A DNA stretch of 64,000 bases from positions 1 through 64,000 of the forward strand of contig NZ_WFLM01000001.1 in NCBI RefSeq assembly GCF_009208775.1. The letters are read 5' to 3'. Position numbers and translations under genes: made by a program. The notes under the pieces were generated by a model, which had not been told where the DNA came from, made no database searches, and saw nothing but the letters and a program-made list of their open reading frames with translations. The DNA comes from Silvanigrella paludirubra. GTDB taxonomy: Bacteria; Bdellovibrionota_B; Oligoflexia; Silvanigrellales; Silvanigrellaceae. Below are positions 45,932 to 54,010 of the stretch, piece after piece. The first letter of the stretch is position 1, and every line of letters starts with the position of its first letter.

Positions 45932-46951
45932 ATGACAAATTCAAAAGAATATCCTTATGCAGCAAGCGTTTATATTGGGAGGTTCCAGCCTTTTCATAAT
46001 GGGCATTTAAACAGCATTAAATCTGCATTACAAAAATCGCATCGACTTATCCTTGTATTAGGTGGAGCTTATCTATCTCCATCAATAAGAGGGCCATGGA
46101 GTATCGAAGAGCGAATTCAAATGATTAAGACTTGTTTAACAAAACAACAATTAAATAGAATTGATTTTGTGTATGTCAGAGATAGATTATACTGTGAACA
46201 ATTATGGATCCAAAATGTAAAAGGCGAAGTTGCAAAATTAATTGATACAAATCTTCCCATTGCGATAATTGGTCATGAAAAAGATTCTTCTTCTTATTAT
46301 TTAAAAGTATTTCCGCAATGGTTTTTTTTGGAAACGGGAAACTTTAAAGGAATAAATGCAACAGATATTAGAAAAGCTTATTTTTTATCAGAAAATTTAA
46401 AATCAGCCTATGATAAAACCCCTAAACCTATATCAAACTGGCTTAAGAATTATCGGAAAAAAAATGCTTTTAAAATAATAAAAGAAAAATACAACTATAT
46501 TCAAAAAATGTTATCAAATACTAAATTAAATATGAATAATGATGTTTTTAATGTTTTTATAATTTGTAATAATTATGTATTATTGTTGAAAAGTAAACAA
46601 ACATTAAGAAAACATTTATTTTCTATGCCAGAAATTGAAGAGTTAAATCAAAATGATCCTAAAAATAGTATATTAAGTGAAATTATTTTTAAAAATTCCA
46701 GTATTAAATTAAATTTTGAATTATTGAATCATCGTATTTTTGATTATTCTGGGCGATATCCAATTGGAGTTCAAAAATCAAATACATTTTATTTTAAATT
46801 AAATCATGAAAATTTACCAGTCGTGTTACCTGGAAAAAATTCTGAGCATGTTGAATGGATATTATTAGATGATATTCATTTATTAGAAAATCAAATATAT
46901 TCAGATCATTTTCAAATTATGAGTTGGTTTTTAAATACTACTTCTTCATAA
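45932..46951 (+). CDS. nadM: NMN adenylyltransferase with C-terminal degenerate Nudix domain
   Basis: A 339-residue protein. The N-terminal adenylyltransferase (to about residue 180) has YIGRFQPFHNGHLNSI (HxGH-type), GGAYLSPSIRGPWSIEERI and the C-terminal INATDIRKAY motif, and makes NAD from NMN. The C-terminal half is laid out like the Nudix domain of two-domain NadM proteins, but the Nudix box is decayed: SMPEIEEL stands where LPGG... is expected and SEIIFKN where RExxEE should be. Hydrolase activity is therefore doubtful. The start at 45932 follows GAGG. Its 3' end overlaps the convergent bufC by 14 bases. Confidence 0.85.
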   Translation: MTNSKEYPYAASVYIGRFQPFHNGHLNSIKSALQKSHRLILVLGGAYLSPSIRGPWSIEERIQMIKTCLTKQQLNRIDFVYVRDRLYCEQLWIQNVKGEVAKLIDTNLPIAIIGHEKDSSSYYLKVFPQWFFLETGNFKGINATDIRKAYFLSENLKSAYDKTPKPISNWLKNYRKKNAFKIIKEKYNYIQKMLSNTKLNMNNDVFNVFIICNNYVLLLKSKQTLRKHLFSMPEIEELNQNDPKNSILSEIIFKNSSIKLNFELLNHRIFDYSGRYPIGVQKSNTFYFKLNHENLPVVLPGKNSEHVEWILLDDIHLLENQIYSDHFQIMSWFLNTTSS

Positions 46952-47774
46952 ATGCGGAGTGTTTTGTCATTAAAGACATCCATTCTGATAGTTTTGAAAT
47001 ATCAAAAAGATCTTCATTAATATCTGCATTTTCTATTGCGTTTTCTAAGTTTTGTTTTTTTGACAAGCCATGCATAATAGAAATAAAATCTTCTGGGATT
47101 AAAATAGTTTCTAAACTCCATTCACAACTCTTAAAAATTAAAATAGATTCATTTGTATTTTTTATAGAGCTTAATTCTTCAATTCTTTTTTCTTCTAATA
47201 TTTCTTCTGTTGTACTTTTTAATTCTGATAATTCGGAAAGATTTTTTGCAGAGCAATACATTTGAAAAATAGGCCACTGTGATTGCAAAAATATATGTTC
47301 CTCTTGCAGAAAAATTTCATTTGGCTGAGGAACAGTTGTTGAATTTTTTATGAGTAAAGACTCTTTTGGATTTGGGGCAGCTAAAATATCAGAAATATTT
47401 ATGCAAAGTTTTATAAAATCGGGAACAAATGGGCATTCTTGAATTTCATCTAATTTTTCAAGAAAGTATGGAAACTCCCGAATAGATTCTTCCATGTGGC
47501 TTGGTGTTGGGTTTTGATAAAAGTATTCTATTAGAAAACTTTTAATTAAGTCTTTGCCAAATAGTAAACTTGCTAATTTAAATATAGTTTCTGAAAAAAC
47601 AGATGAAATTCTGCTATAATAAGAAACCCGATACGCTTCAAGTCTATGAGCCGTTTTTTTCTCAAAAATATCCATTTCTTTTTTTTCAAGAATTTCGTGA
47701 ATATTTATATTTGGATTAGATGTTATGGTTTCTAAAAAAAAGTTTTGAATTTTTTTAAGATCATTTATTGTCAT
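46938..47774 (-). CDS. bufC: DUF2063 (BufC/HvfC-type) partner protein
   Basis: A 278-residue protein of the DUF2063 family, recognised by the N-terminal helical domain: LEAYRVSYYSRISSVFSETI and KSFLIEYFYQNPTPSHMEES. In characterised bufferin and related MNIO systems this protein binds the precursor leader or core and presents it to the DUF692 enzyme. The start overlaps the upstream bufB stop as ATGA, so both are made together. The C-terminal third is less typical and rich in Glu/Ser. Confidence 0.85.
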   Translation of the reverse strand: MTINDLKKIQNFFLETITSNPNINIHEILEKKEMDIFEKKTAHRLEAYRVSYYSRISSVFSETIFKLASLLFGKDLIKSFLIEYFYQNPTPSHMEESIREFPYFLEKLDEIQECPFVPDFIKLCINISDILAAPNPKESLLIKNSTTVPQPNEIFLQEEHIFLQSQWPIFQMYCSAKNLSELSELKSTTEEILEEKRIEELSSIKNTNESILIFKSCEWSLETILIPEDFISIMHGLSKKQNLENAIENADINEDLFDISKLSEWMSLMTKHSAFMKK

Positions 47775-48613
47775 GATATTCTATTTCCATAATTAATTTC
47801 ATAAATAATTTCATGAAAAGGAGCAATATCATCATCTCTTTCTATAATAACAGGGCGACTTCCAATATTTTTTAATGCCCATTTCATAAGATCCCAAACA
47901 GGATCGCATACTAATGAATCGTGCGTATCAAATAAATAATCATCCATTTTTGAATGGCCAGCAATGTGGTATTGATTTACGTAGTCTGGATTTATTTTTT
48001 CAATTTCTTTCTTATGATCATAGCCATGATTAAATGCGGAAACGTAAATATTATTAACATCTAATAAAACGCCACATCCTGTTCTCTTACATATCTCGTT
48101 TATAAATTCAATTTCTGAATATGTACTTTCATTATATGAAATATAAGAAGAAATATTTTCTATAGAAAATTGTCTTTTTAGAATATCTTGAATAATATTT
48201 ACATTTTCACAAAGTAAATTTAAAGAAACAGATGTAAATGGAATTGGTAAAAGATCAAAACTATTATGAGTCGGATTCGCAGAAAAACAAAGATGATCAG
48301 AAACGACTTTAGGTTGAATAGAATCACATAGATTTTTTAATAAATAACAATATTCTTTATTTAAGCCGAAAGCAGAAGCTAAATTTAAACCAACTCCGTG
48401 AACAACAGTACTTGTTCTTTCTGTAATACGACGCATATGGTATAAACCAGGTCCTCCTTTTAAATACATATAATTATCTGCCATAATTTCTAAAGTTGGG
48501 AGCTCTTTTATTTCATGCCAAAAAGAATAATGGGCTGCACGAAGGCCAGCCCCAAATATTCCTATTTTTTCAATACTTAATGTTTCATCAGAGTTACTTT
48601 GAGGAAAAGACAC
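47771..48613 (-). CDS. bufB: DUF692 multinuclear nonheme iron enzyme (MNIO, BufB-type)
   Basis: A 280-residue TIM-barrel iron enzyme. Metal-site blocks of DUF692 are visible: GAGLRAAHY near residue 22, an acidic LEIMADNY, VVSDHLCFSA near residue 105, LLDVNNIYVSAFNHGYD near 185, YHIAGH and DTHDSLV, and PVIIERDDDIAPFHE near the end. MNIO enzymes turn precursor cysteines into thiooxazole- or oxazolone-type heterocycles. Two Cys-rich precursors lie directly upstream (5-base gap). The start is a GTG with AAAGG upstream. Confidence 0.92.
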   Translation of the reverse strand: MSFPQSNSDETLSIEKIGIFGAGLRAAHYSFWHEIKELPTLEIMADNYMYLKGGPGLYHMRRITERTSTVVHGVGLNLASAFGLNKEYCYLLKNLCDSIQPKVVSDHLCFSANPTHNSFDLLPIPFTSVSLNLLCENVNIIQDILKRQFSIENISSYISYNESTYSEIEFINEICKRTGCGVLLDVNNIYVSAFNHGYDHKKEIEKINPDYVNQYHIAGHSKMDDYLFDTHDSLVCDPVWDLMKWALKNIGSRPVIIERDDDIAPFHEIIYEINYGNRIS

Positions 48614-48618
48614 ATTAA

Positions 48619-48975
48619 TTAACCTTTATCGACTATTTTTTTCCCATTTGAGTCTTTTTTTATTAAAAACCCACCTTCAATTTTATGACAAGAACCTTTA
48701 GCAACATAGACCCAAGCAAGATGCCCCTTTTTATCTGATCCAGGGACATTGCCGGCGCATTCAAAAGTTGTACTTTTTTTGTATTTATTTTTGAATGCAG
48801 CGTTAGCTGCGGCAATTTCTTCTTTATCAATAGAGCATCCATTTTGTTCTTTTTTTTGAATTCCATAACATTTTTCAACTTCTTGGGTAACAATTGTTTC
48901 AGCTGGAGAATCTGCCTTTGCACTTAAAAAAATACCATTTAATGCAGCGGCTAATATAATTTCTCTTTTTTTCAT
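48619..48975 (-). CDS. bufA: Cys-rich secreted precursor 2 (DUF2282/BufA1-like bufferin)
   Basis: A 118-residue precursor. A short signal peptide (residues 1 to about 21, ending AKA) precedes a mature part with four Cys (36, 47, 73, 96). VEKCYGIQKKEQNGC and WVYVAKGSCHKIEGG match the DUF2282/BufA1 pattern (EKCYG...C, W-V-x-V-x-x-x-x-C-x-x-x-x-G-G). Residues 48-72 between Cys-47 and Cys-73 form an extra helix-like stretch (AAANAAFKNKYKKST) absent from typical DUF2282. It is expected to be modified by the DUF692 enzyme, exported and to bind copper. The ATG at 48975 follows GGGGGC. Confidence 0.82.
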   Translation of the reverse strand: MKKREIILAAALNGIFLSAKADSPAETIVTQEVEKCYGIQKKEQNGCSIDKEEIAAANAAFKNKYKKSTTFECAGNVPGSDKKGHLAWVYVAKGSCHKIEGGFLIKKDSNGKKIVDKG

Positions 48976-49010
48976 AACTGCCCCCAAAAGTTAAAAATTG
49001 AAATTTAAAA

Positions 49011-49361
49011 TTAAAGTTTTTCTATTTTGCCTTCTTTATCCATTAAAAACCCGCCAAGTTTTTTACAATCTTCTTTTGTTTTTACTTTTGTCCAATTTAA
49101 ATTTCCGCCTTTTCCAGCGCATTTAGCTTCAGCACCGCATTTATGAGCAGTTGCTTTTGCATATTTGTCACCAAATTCTTTTTTCGCAGCTTCTACATGT
49201 TTTGCATCTACAGCGCATTGTGCTTTATCTTTACCCGCAGATTTCCCACCGCAGCTATTAACTCCCCAGCAATTCACTTCTGCAGCACTTGCAGCAGAAA
49301 CTATACCAACAGAAAGACCAGCAACAGCAGCGCATACTAATAGCTTATTCTTACTTGACAT
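49011..49361 (-). CDS. bufA: Cys-rich secreted precursor 1 (BufA2-like bufferin)
   Basis: A 116-residue precursor with a strong signal peptide (residues 1-26, VSAASA). The mature part has six Cys (31, 37, 49, 75, 81, 99). CWGVNSCGGKSAG and TKVKTKEDCKKLGGFL follow the BufA2-type pattern. The region between Cys-49 and Cys-75 (AAKKEFGDKYAKATA) has exactly the same 26-residue spacing and similar residues as in the other precursor, and Trp-90 also aligns. The ATG at 49361 is seven bases after AAAGGAGG, the best ribosome site in the operon, consistent with high expression of a metallophore. Confidence 0.82.
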   Translation of the reverse strand: MSSKNKLLVCAAVAGLSVGIVSAASAAEVNCWGVNSCGGKSAGKDKAQCAVDAKHVEAAKKEFGDKYAKATAHKCGAEAKCAGKGGNLNWTKVKTKEDCKKLGGFLMDKEGKIEKL

Positions 49362-49413
49362 ATACATTCCTCCTTTAGGAAATAAAATAAATTAGGACAT
49401 TATCATAACAGAT

Positions 49414-50067
49414 TTATTTAACAGAACGTGAACCTTCGCAAGAAATATTTATCGTAACAGTATCTCCTACAACGGGACCCGCTTCAACAATATTTTGGAA
49501 ATTGACTCCAAAATCTTTTCTATTTATTTCTGTTGTTGCCTTAAAGGCTTGCATTACTTTATCTTTTGATTTGATTTGTCCTTTATGAGTTACTTTAAAA
49601 GTAGCTTGTTTTGTAACTCCACGTATTGTTAAGTCACCAACTAATTCAAAAGAATTGTCACCTGTTTTTTTAGCTGACGTTGATTTAAATGACATAGTAG
49701 GGAATTTTTTGACATCGAAAAAATCGGCACTTTTAAGATGGTCATCACGTTTTTTTACAGATGTATCCACTGATGCTGCTTCAGCTGTTGCTTCAATTTG
49801 AGTTTGAGATAGATCTTCTGGATTAAATTTAAATGTTCCTTTAAATTTTTTGAACTCTCCTGTTACTGTACTAATAACAAGATGCGCTACTTCAAAAGAA
49901 ACTTTTGAATGATCTTGATCTATAACATAGTTTTGTAGACTTTCTGCAGCCGCTACAATAGTACCTTGTTTTTGAGAATCAGGACTTTTTGTTTCTGCAA
50001 GCGCATAAAAAGGAAAAGCTAAGAGTGTTGAAAACAAGTATACCTTTGTAACTTTATTAGCGATCAT
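49414..50067 (-). CDS. yceI: YceI-family periplasmic protein
   Basis: A 217-residue exported lipocalin-like protein. A signal peptide (residues 1 to about 23, ending YALA) is followed after a 25-residue linker by the YceI fold: YVIDQDHSKVSFEVAHLV, FKGTFKFNPEDL, KRDDHLKSADFFDVKKFP, DLTIRGVTKQATFKV and FGVNFQNIVEAGPVVGD. YceI proteins bind long isoprenoid chains. It lies 52 bases upstream of the bufferin genes on the same strand and may share their transcript. The ATG at 50067 is set by AAGGAG. Confidence 0.92.
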   Translation of the reverse strand: MIANKVTKVYLFSTLLAFPFYALAETKSPDSQKQGTIVAAAESLQNYVIDQDHSKVSFEVAHLVISTVTGEFKKFKGTFKFNPEDLSQTQIEATAEAASVDTSVKKRDDHLKSADFFDVKKFPTMSFKSTSAKKTGDNSFELVGDLTIRGVTKQATFKVTHKGQIKSKDKVMQAFKATTEINRKDFGVNFQNIVEAGPVVGDTVTINISCEGSRSVK

Positions 50068-50109
50068 TAACATCTCCTTAGTAAAAAATTCATTAGTATG
50101 CAAAGTATC

Positions 50110-50138
50110 AAAATAGATTTCAAAAATAAACATGTCAA
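50110..50138 (-). promoter_or_regulatory. Sigma70-type promoter of yceI (and possibly the bufferin operon)
   Basis: Minus-strand TTGACA (50133-50138), a 17-bp spacer and TATTTT (50110-50115), about 43 bases before the yceI ATG. The -35 box is perfect and the -10 box matches four of six. No clear terminator lies between yceI and the bufferin genes. Confidence 0.6.
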
Positions 50139-50159
50139 ATTTTATTTCTATTTTTCTGT

Positions 50160-51116
50160 TTAGTTTAAATTAACAGAATCTTTTGCCCTATCTAAAAAAA
50201 CTTTTAAAGATGGATATCTTTCTCTTGCTTTTAAAGCCCAATATAGTTGTTTTCGAGGTTGTTCATGTCTTATTAATATATGAAGTAATAATTCTTCGTC
50301 CGCAGATATATTTTTTTTCTCTTTTTGAATTTTTTTTAATTCAAATGATGCAAGGTTTCTTATTTTTTCATCAAACACTTCGTGTTTTTTTCTAAAAGCA
50401 TTAAGATCATCAACTTCAGAAGTTTCTTCTCTATATTTGTTCATATAATGAAACCAAGCACCGACCAACATAGATAGAGAAGGAATTTCTTTTGAAAAAA
50501 ATTGAATGAGTGAAATAATTTGATCTGTTGGATGATTTTCTAATAATAGCTTAGCAAAATTTGTTTCTTTATTTAAATCTATTTTTTCTTTGTGGTATTT
50601 TCCGAAAATATCTAAAATTTTATTTACATCTTCATCTAAAATTTTATTATTTTCATTCATTTTTTTATTTTTTGATTCCATTTTTTTTGGGAAAATAAGC
50701 GCTTCTTCACTTGATAGGGAAACTTTTACAGGACGAACCTTAGAATTTATTTTCTTTTGTGGAATAAGAGAATGTAGATTTTTAGCATCCCCAAGAATTC
50801 TTTTATTAGGTTCGGGAGTACTTCTTAGATTTTTCCATTTTTCGGGATCGAGATTCATTTTTAGAACTAAAGTTTTTTCATGTTTTTTTGTTACGCTTAG
50901 AATGTTACTTTCTGACAACTCTTCAACCGCTAATTTTACTTGTCTTTCGGGAACTCCTAGTAATATAGAAAGTTCAACTGTGCTTGATACAATTTCATCA
51001 ATTCCAGCTGCATAACAATTTAAGATATAAAATACGAGCGAGTAACTGCAGGAGCCTAATCTTGCAACGGCAAGTACTTTAAATCCGCCTCTTTCCCAAA
51101 AGTTTCTTAAATTCAC
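50160..51116 (-). CDS. Hypothetical protein with N-terminal winged-helix-like region
   Basis: A 318-residue soluble protein. Residues ~20-95 look like a winged helix (VSSTVELSILLGVPERQVKL, then a helix EELSESNILSV). Residues ~165-230 are helical with a FHYMNKYREE segment, loosely like replication-initiator or DnaD-type helical parts. The C-terminus is helical and charged. The start is a GTG with GGAGG seven bases upstream. It is divergent from an 86-residue gene. I do not recognise the family; DNA binding is likely but the target is unknown. Confidence 0.6.
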   Translation of the reverse strand: MNLRNFWERGGFKVLAVARLGSCSYSLVFYILNCYAAGIDEIVSSTVELSILLGVPERQVKLAVEELSESNILSVTKKHEKTLVLKMNLDPEKWKNLRSTPEPNKRILGDAKNLHSLIPQKKINSKVRPVKVSLSSEEALIFPKKMESKNKKMNENNKILDEDVNKILDIFGKYHKEKIDLNKETNFAKLLLENHPTDQIISLIQFFSKEIPSLSMLVGAWFHYMNKYREETSEVDDLNAFRKKHEVFDEKIRNLASFELKKIQKEKKNISADEELLLHILIRHEQPRKQLYWALKARERYPSLKVFLDRAKDSVNLN

Positions 51117-51209
51117 AGCAATCCTCCAAAATCAAATTTCTTCCATATTAAATACTAACGTAAATTATCCGAAAGGTAAGGCAAACCCCATTTTAATGAG
51201 GTATTTGAA

Positions 51210-51470
51210 ATGATACAAAGATTTTTAACCATTGCAGATATACCAGAATTAAGACCAGATCCTATACAAGCAGACAAAACGATACCAGAACTTGAAGTTT
51301 TTATTCCTGTTGATGTTTATTGGATAATTCAAGATATTATTAAAAATATGAGATATGCACGAACCGTCGATTTATCTATTGATAAGTATTGGCGAGACTT
51401 CAATCGTTTAATCTATCCTTGTCTTATTTTTGAAAAGGATAGAATGTGGTTTCGAAGAAATGTTGGATAA
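51210..51470 (+). CDS. Hypothetical 86-residue protein
   Basis: A small soluble protein with a regular pattern (FIPVDVYWIIQDIIKNM, then TVDLSIDKYWRDFNRLIYP and an aromatic end RMWFRRN). It has no signal peptide. GAGG lies 11 bases before the ATG. It stands divergent from the winged-helix-like gene, with about 90 bases between them that must hold both promoters, so it could be its partner or target. No family recognised. Confidence 0.6.
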   Translation: MIQRFLTIADIPELRPDPIQADKTIPELEVFIPVDVYWIIQDIIKNMRYARTVDLSIDKYWRDFNRLIYPCLIFEKDRMWFRRNVG

Positions 51471-51476
51471 GCTTTT

Positions 51477-53993
51477 TTATTCTAACAAAAATACAAATCC
51501 ACCTTGGAGTAATAATCCGGTAGAAGATAATGCTTGGCTAGGATTGACATTATAAGAAGCAGAAACTCTAAATAAAATATCTGTTAATAAAATACCTAAT
51601 TCACCAGGATAAACATCAAATATGGGAACTAAACTAATATCTAAATTTCCACCAAATTCAAAAATAGGACTAAATTGAGTTATTCCTAATGGCTTGTTTG
51701 TTGTATTATTTGATGCATCTGTTGATGCGTCTTCTCTAAAACGGGTACCACCTACACCGACAAATATTCCTGGTTGAATATAAGACCAACTTGGATTCCG
51801 GTACCTTATTCCTAATAAGGCTTCGGCAGTTAATGCATAAAATTTTCTTGTGTAGGTTTGCTGTGTGCCAAGCATTATTGTGCTGCTTGTGCTTGTATTG
51901 AATAAATAGCGTCCTAAAATTCCTGTAGATAAGCCAAAATTTCCGAACCAAAATAAATAATTTGAGCCTATTTCAAAATGTCCGGTTGGTTGAGAATTAT
52001 AGTATTTATCATAATAAACTTTATCGTCAGTAGGAATTAAAATACCACCTGATAAAAATAGATCATAATTTGGTTGTTTATCTTTATTTGAAACCGCATT
52101 TGATTTATATGTTTCTTTATCTTTTTTGGGTTTATCAATAGATGGAGGCATAATATTTTTATTTATGACATCTTTTTTAGCTGGGTCTTCTTCTTTAGAA
52201 TTGTCACTTGTGTTACTTAAGTTTTCTTTTTTAGCAGGTTCTTCTAATTTAACTGACTCATCAGTTTTAGTTTTATCGCTTGAATTACTTAAATTCTCTT
52301 GCTTAGCAGGTTCTTCTAATTTAGTAGGTTCTTCAGTTTTAGCTTTATCGTTTGTGTTACTTAAATTCTCTTGTTTAGTTGGTTCTTCTGTTTTTATATT
52401 TGGGTTTTCTTTTATCTCGTTTTGCAAAGGAGACTCCGGAATTTCTTGTGCAGAAGCTTCTTGATTCCAAATAGAACCTGCCTTTTGTAATAGAGATTCT
52501 AAGAATTCACCTGATTTTTTTGCATATCCTGATAGTCGATAAAGTGCTTTACCAGAATATTCAAAAAACAAATTAAACGCAGGTTTTAATTTTGGATTTT
52601 CATCTAGCCAATTTGCCCAAACCTGAGCATGTTTATAATAAAATGGAGTAATTCCCATAGGAGTAAGATAAGTATCTCTTAATATACGCCAATAAAAAAC
52701 AGAATCACTGTTAATATCACCAGAAGCTGCTGTTACAACAAAACAATCTTTTGTTTTTGGAAGATTAGGGGATTTATCTGTGCTTGCTAAGGGAAGGCTT
52801 ATTCCTGTAACGTAACTAATATTAGAATGAGCAAGGCTGTAATTCGGACTTAGTGTTTTTGAACTTGAGTCATAAGCGTTATTAAGAGCCCAAGCCATAA
52901 CTCCGTAAATCGCTCCATTGCTGATATTGCCTTTACTCCAAGAGCTTTGTGAACCAGGAACATAAACAACATTGTAACAACCTGAAGGTGTTCCATTACT
53001 ATCACTTGAAATTTGTGAAGGATTGGTAATACCGGGAGTATAGGGAATTGCTGCTAAATCTCCTGTTAATGAAATTGAATTTGTTGCAAAAAGACTTGAA
53101 GGGGCAACGGATGAACAACCGATTGCACTTGATGATCCTCCAGACATAAAACTGGATTGATAAGGTGTGTAGGTGCAAGTATAAGGTGTGGTAGAAGCCG
53201 TTTTTAAAGAAACAGAATTCATAGCAAACTGCCAATTTCCAGGACTGGCGCCACAACCTGTCGATTTTCCATTAGCGTCTTTATCAAGCCAATAAACAAT
53301 AACGTAACCAGATAAAGTGTTTGGATTGGCTGTAGCTGTTAATGTTCCTGCTGTAGCTTGCTCAACGGCATTTAAACTCGAAGGCGCAGATAACGTAACA
53401 ACAAAAGCGCTGTCTTGAGCTTTTACAGAAATGCTTGGAGCATTTACCATTGCACCTGTGTCTGCCTGCCAATAAAAGCTTGTGCCCCCAGGAGTTGAGA
53501 TTCCATTATAAAATGGCGTAAATTGTATGCCGCCATTTGAAATGGCGCCAATGATATCGTTTGGTAAAATATTATTTGCTTTGGTAAAATCAATTGTAAC
53601 TTTAATCGAGCCTTTATAAGTAGAAGTATTAAATCCTCCTACATCAGAGGTTACTGTTACCCCATTTGAAAAAGTAGCTGCTTGATAGTACTTAAGATAA
53701 TTCCCAGTTGTTGCTCCAATGGCAACACCCCATTGTGTTGGGTCATGTTTAAACGTAATTCCACTTGGAATGCTTATCGATATTGGATAAGTTAGAACTA
53801 ATTTGCCTATTGAACCTGCTGTTTGGTATTGTGAGGGAGGTGCAAAAGTTGAAGTAGTGCTATTAGGAGCATAAATTTCAATCGTTGCTGCCGATGGCGT
53901 ACAATCCGAACACGGTGCTAAACTTTGAGCATACGTAAAACTCGTAAATAAACAGACAACTGCTATATATATCAATGAAAATATATTTTTCAT
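51477..53993 (-). CDS. Large secreted protein with CFI-box-like domain, charged repeats and C-terminal barrel
   Basis: An 838-residue exported protein. A signal peptide (residues 1-23, FTYAQ) is followed by a 400-residue Ser/Thr/Gly-rich region. Next comes a CFI-box-like block: CFVVTAASGDINSDSVFYW then ILRDTYLT, with a helical tail (SGKALYRLSGY), as in CFI-box-CTERM proteins. A Pro/Lys/Glu region has three copies of a repeat around EEPAKQENLSN. The last ~200 residues read as outer-membrane strands (GHFEIGSNYLFWFGNFGLST, YIQPGIFVGVGGTRF). The start at 53993 has GAAAGAAA upstream. It is encoded 17 bases after asd. Function unknown. Confidence 0.72.
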   Translation of the reverse strand: MKNIFSLIYIAVVCLFTSFTYAQSLAPCSDCTPSAATIEIYAPNSTTSTFAPPSQYQTAGSIGKLVLTYPISISIPSGITFKHDPTQWGVAIGATTGNYLKYYQAATFSNGVTVTSDVGGFNTSTYKGSIKVTIDFTKANNILPNDIIGAISNGGIQFTPFYNGISTPGGTSFYWQADTGAMVNAPSISVKAQDSAFVVTLSAPSSLNAVEQATAGTLTATANPNTLSGYVIVYWLDKDANGKSTGCGASPGNWQFAMNSVSLKTASTTPYTCTYTPYQSSFMSGGSSSAIGCSSVAPSSLFATNSISLTGDLAAIPYTPGITNPSQISSDSNGTPSGCYNVVYVPGSQSSWSKGNISNGAIYGVMAWALNNAYDSSSKTLSPNYSLAHSNISYVTGISLPLASTDKSPNLPKTKDCFVVTAASGDINSDSVFYWRILRDTYLTPMGITPFYYKHAQVWANWLDENPKLKPAFNLFFEYSGKALYRLSGYAKKSGEFLESLLQKAGSIWNQEASAQEIPESPLQNEIKENPNIKTEEPTKQENLSNTNDKAKTEEPTKLEEPAKQENLSNSSDKTKTDESVKLEEPAKKENLSNTSDNSKEEDPAKKDVINKNIMPPSIDKPKKDKETYKSNAVSNKDKQPNYDLFLSGGILIPTDDKVYYDKYYNSQPTGHFEIGSNYLFWFGNFGLSTGILGRYLFNTSTSSTIMLGTQQTYTRKFYALTAEALLGIRYRNPSWSYIQPGIFVGVGGTRFREDASTDASNNTTNKPLGITQFSPIFEFGGNLDISLVPIFDVYPGELGILLTDILFRVSASYNVNPSQALSSTGLLLQGGFVFLLE
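52190..52400 (-). repeat. Imperfect ~66-bp coding repeats in the CFI-box/barrel protein
   Basis: Three imperfect copies of a sequence coding for K-(L/x)-EEPAKQENLSN(T/S)(N/S)DK-type units. They encode a charged flexible linker between the CFI-box-like block and the C-terminal barrel. The copies differ by several substitutions, so the expansion is older than that of the 15-bp repeat near 43.3 kb. Confidence 0.75.
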
Positions 53994-54010
53994 TTTATTT
54001 CTTTCAAAAA

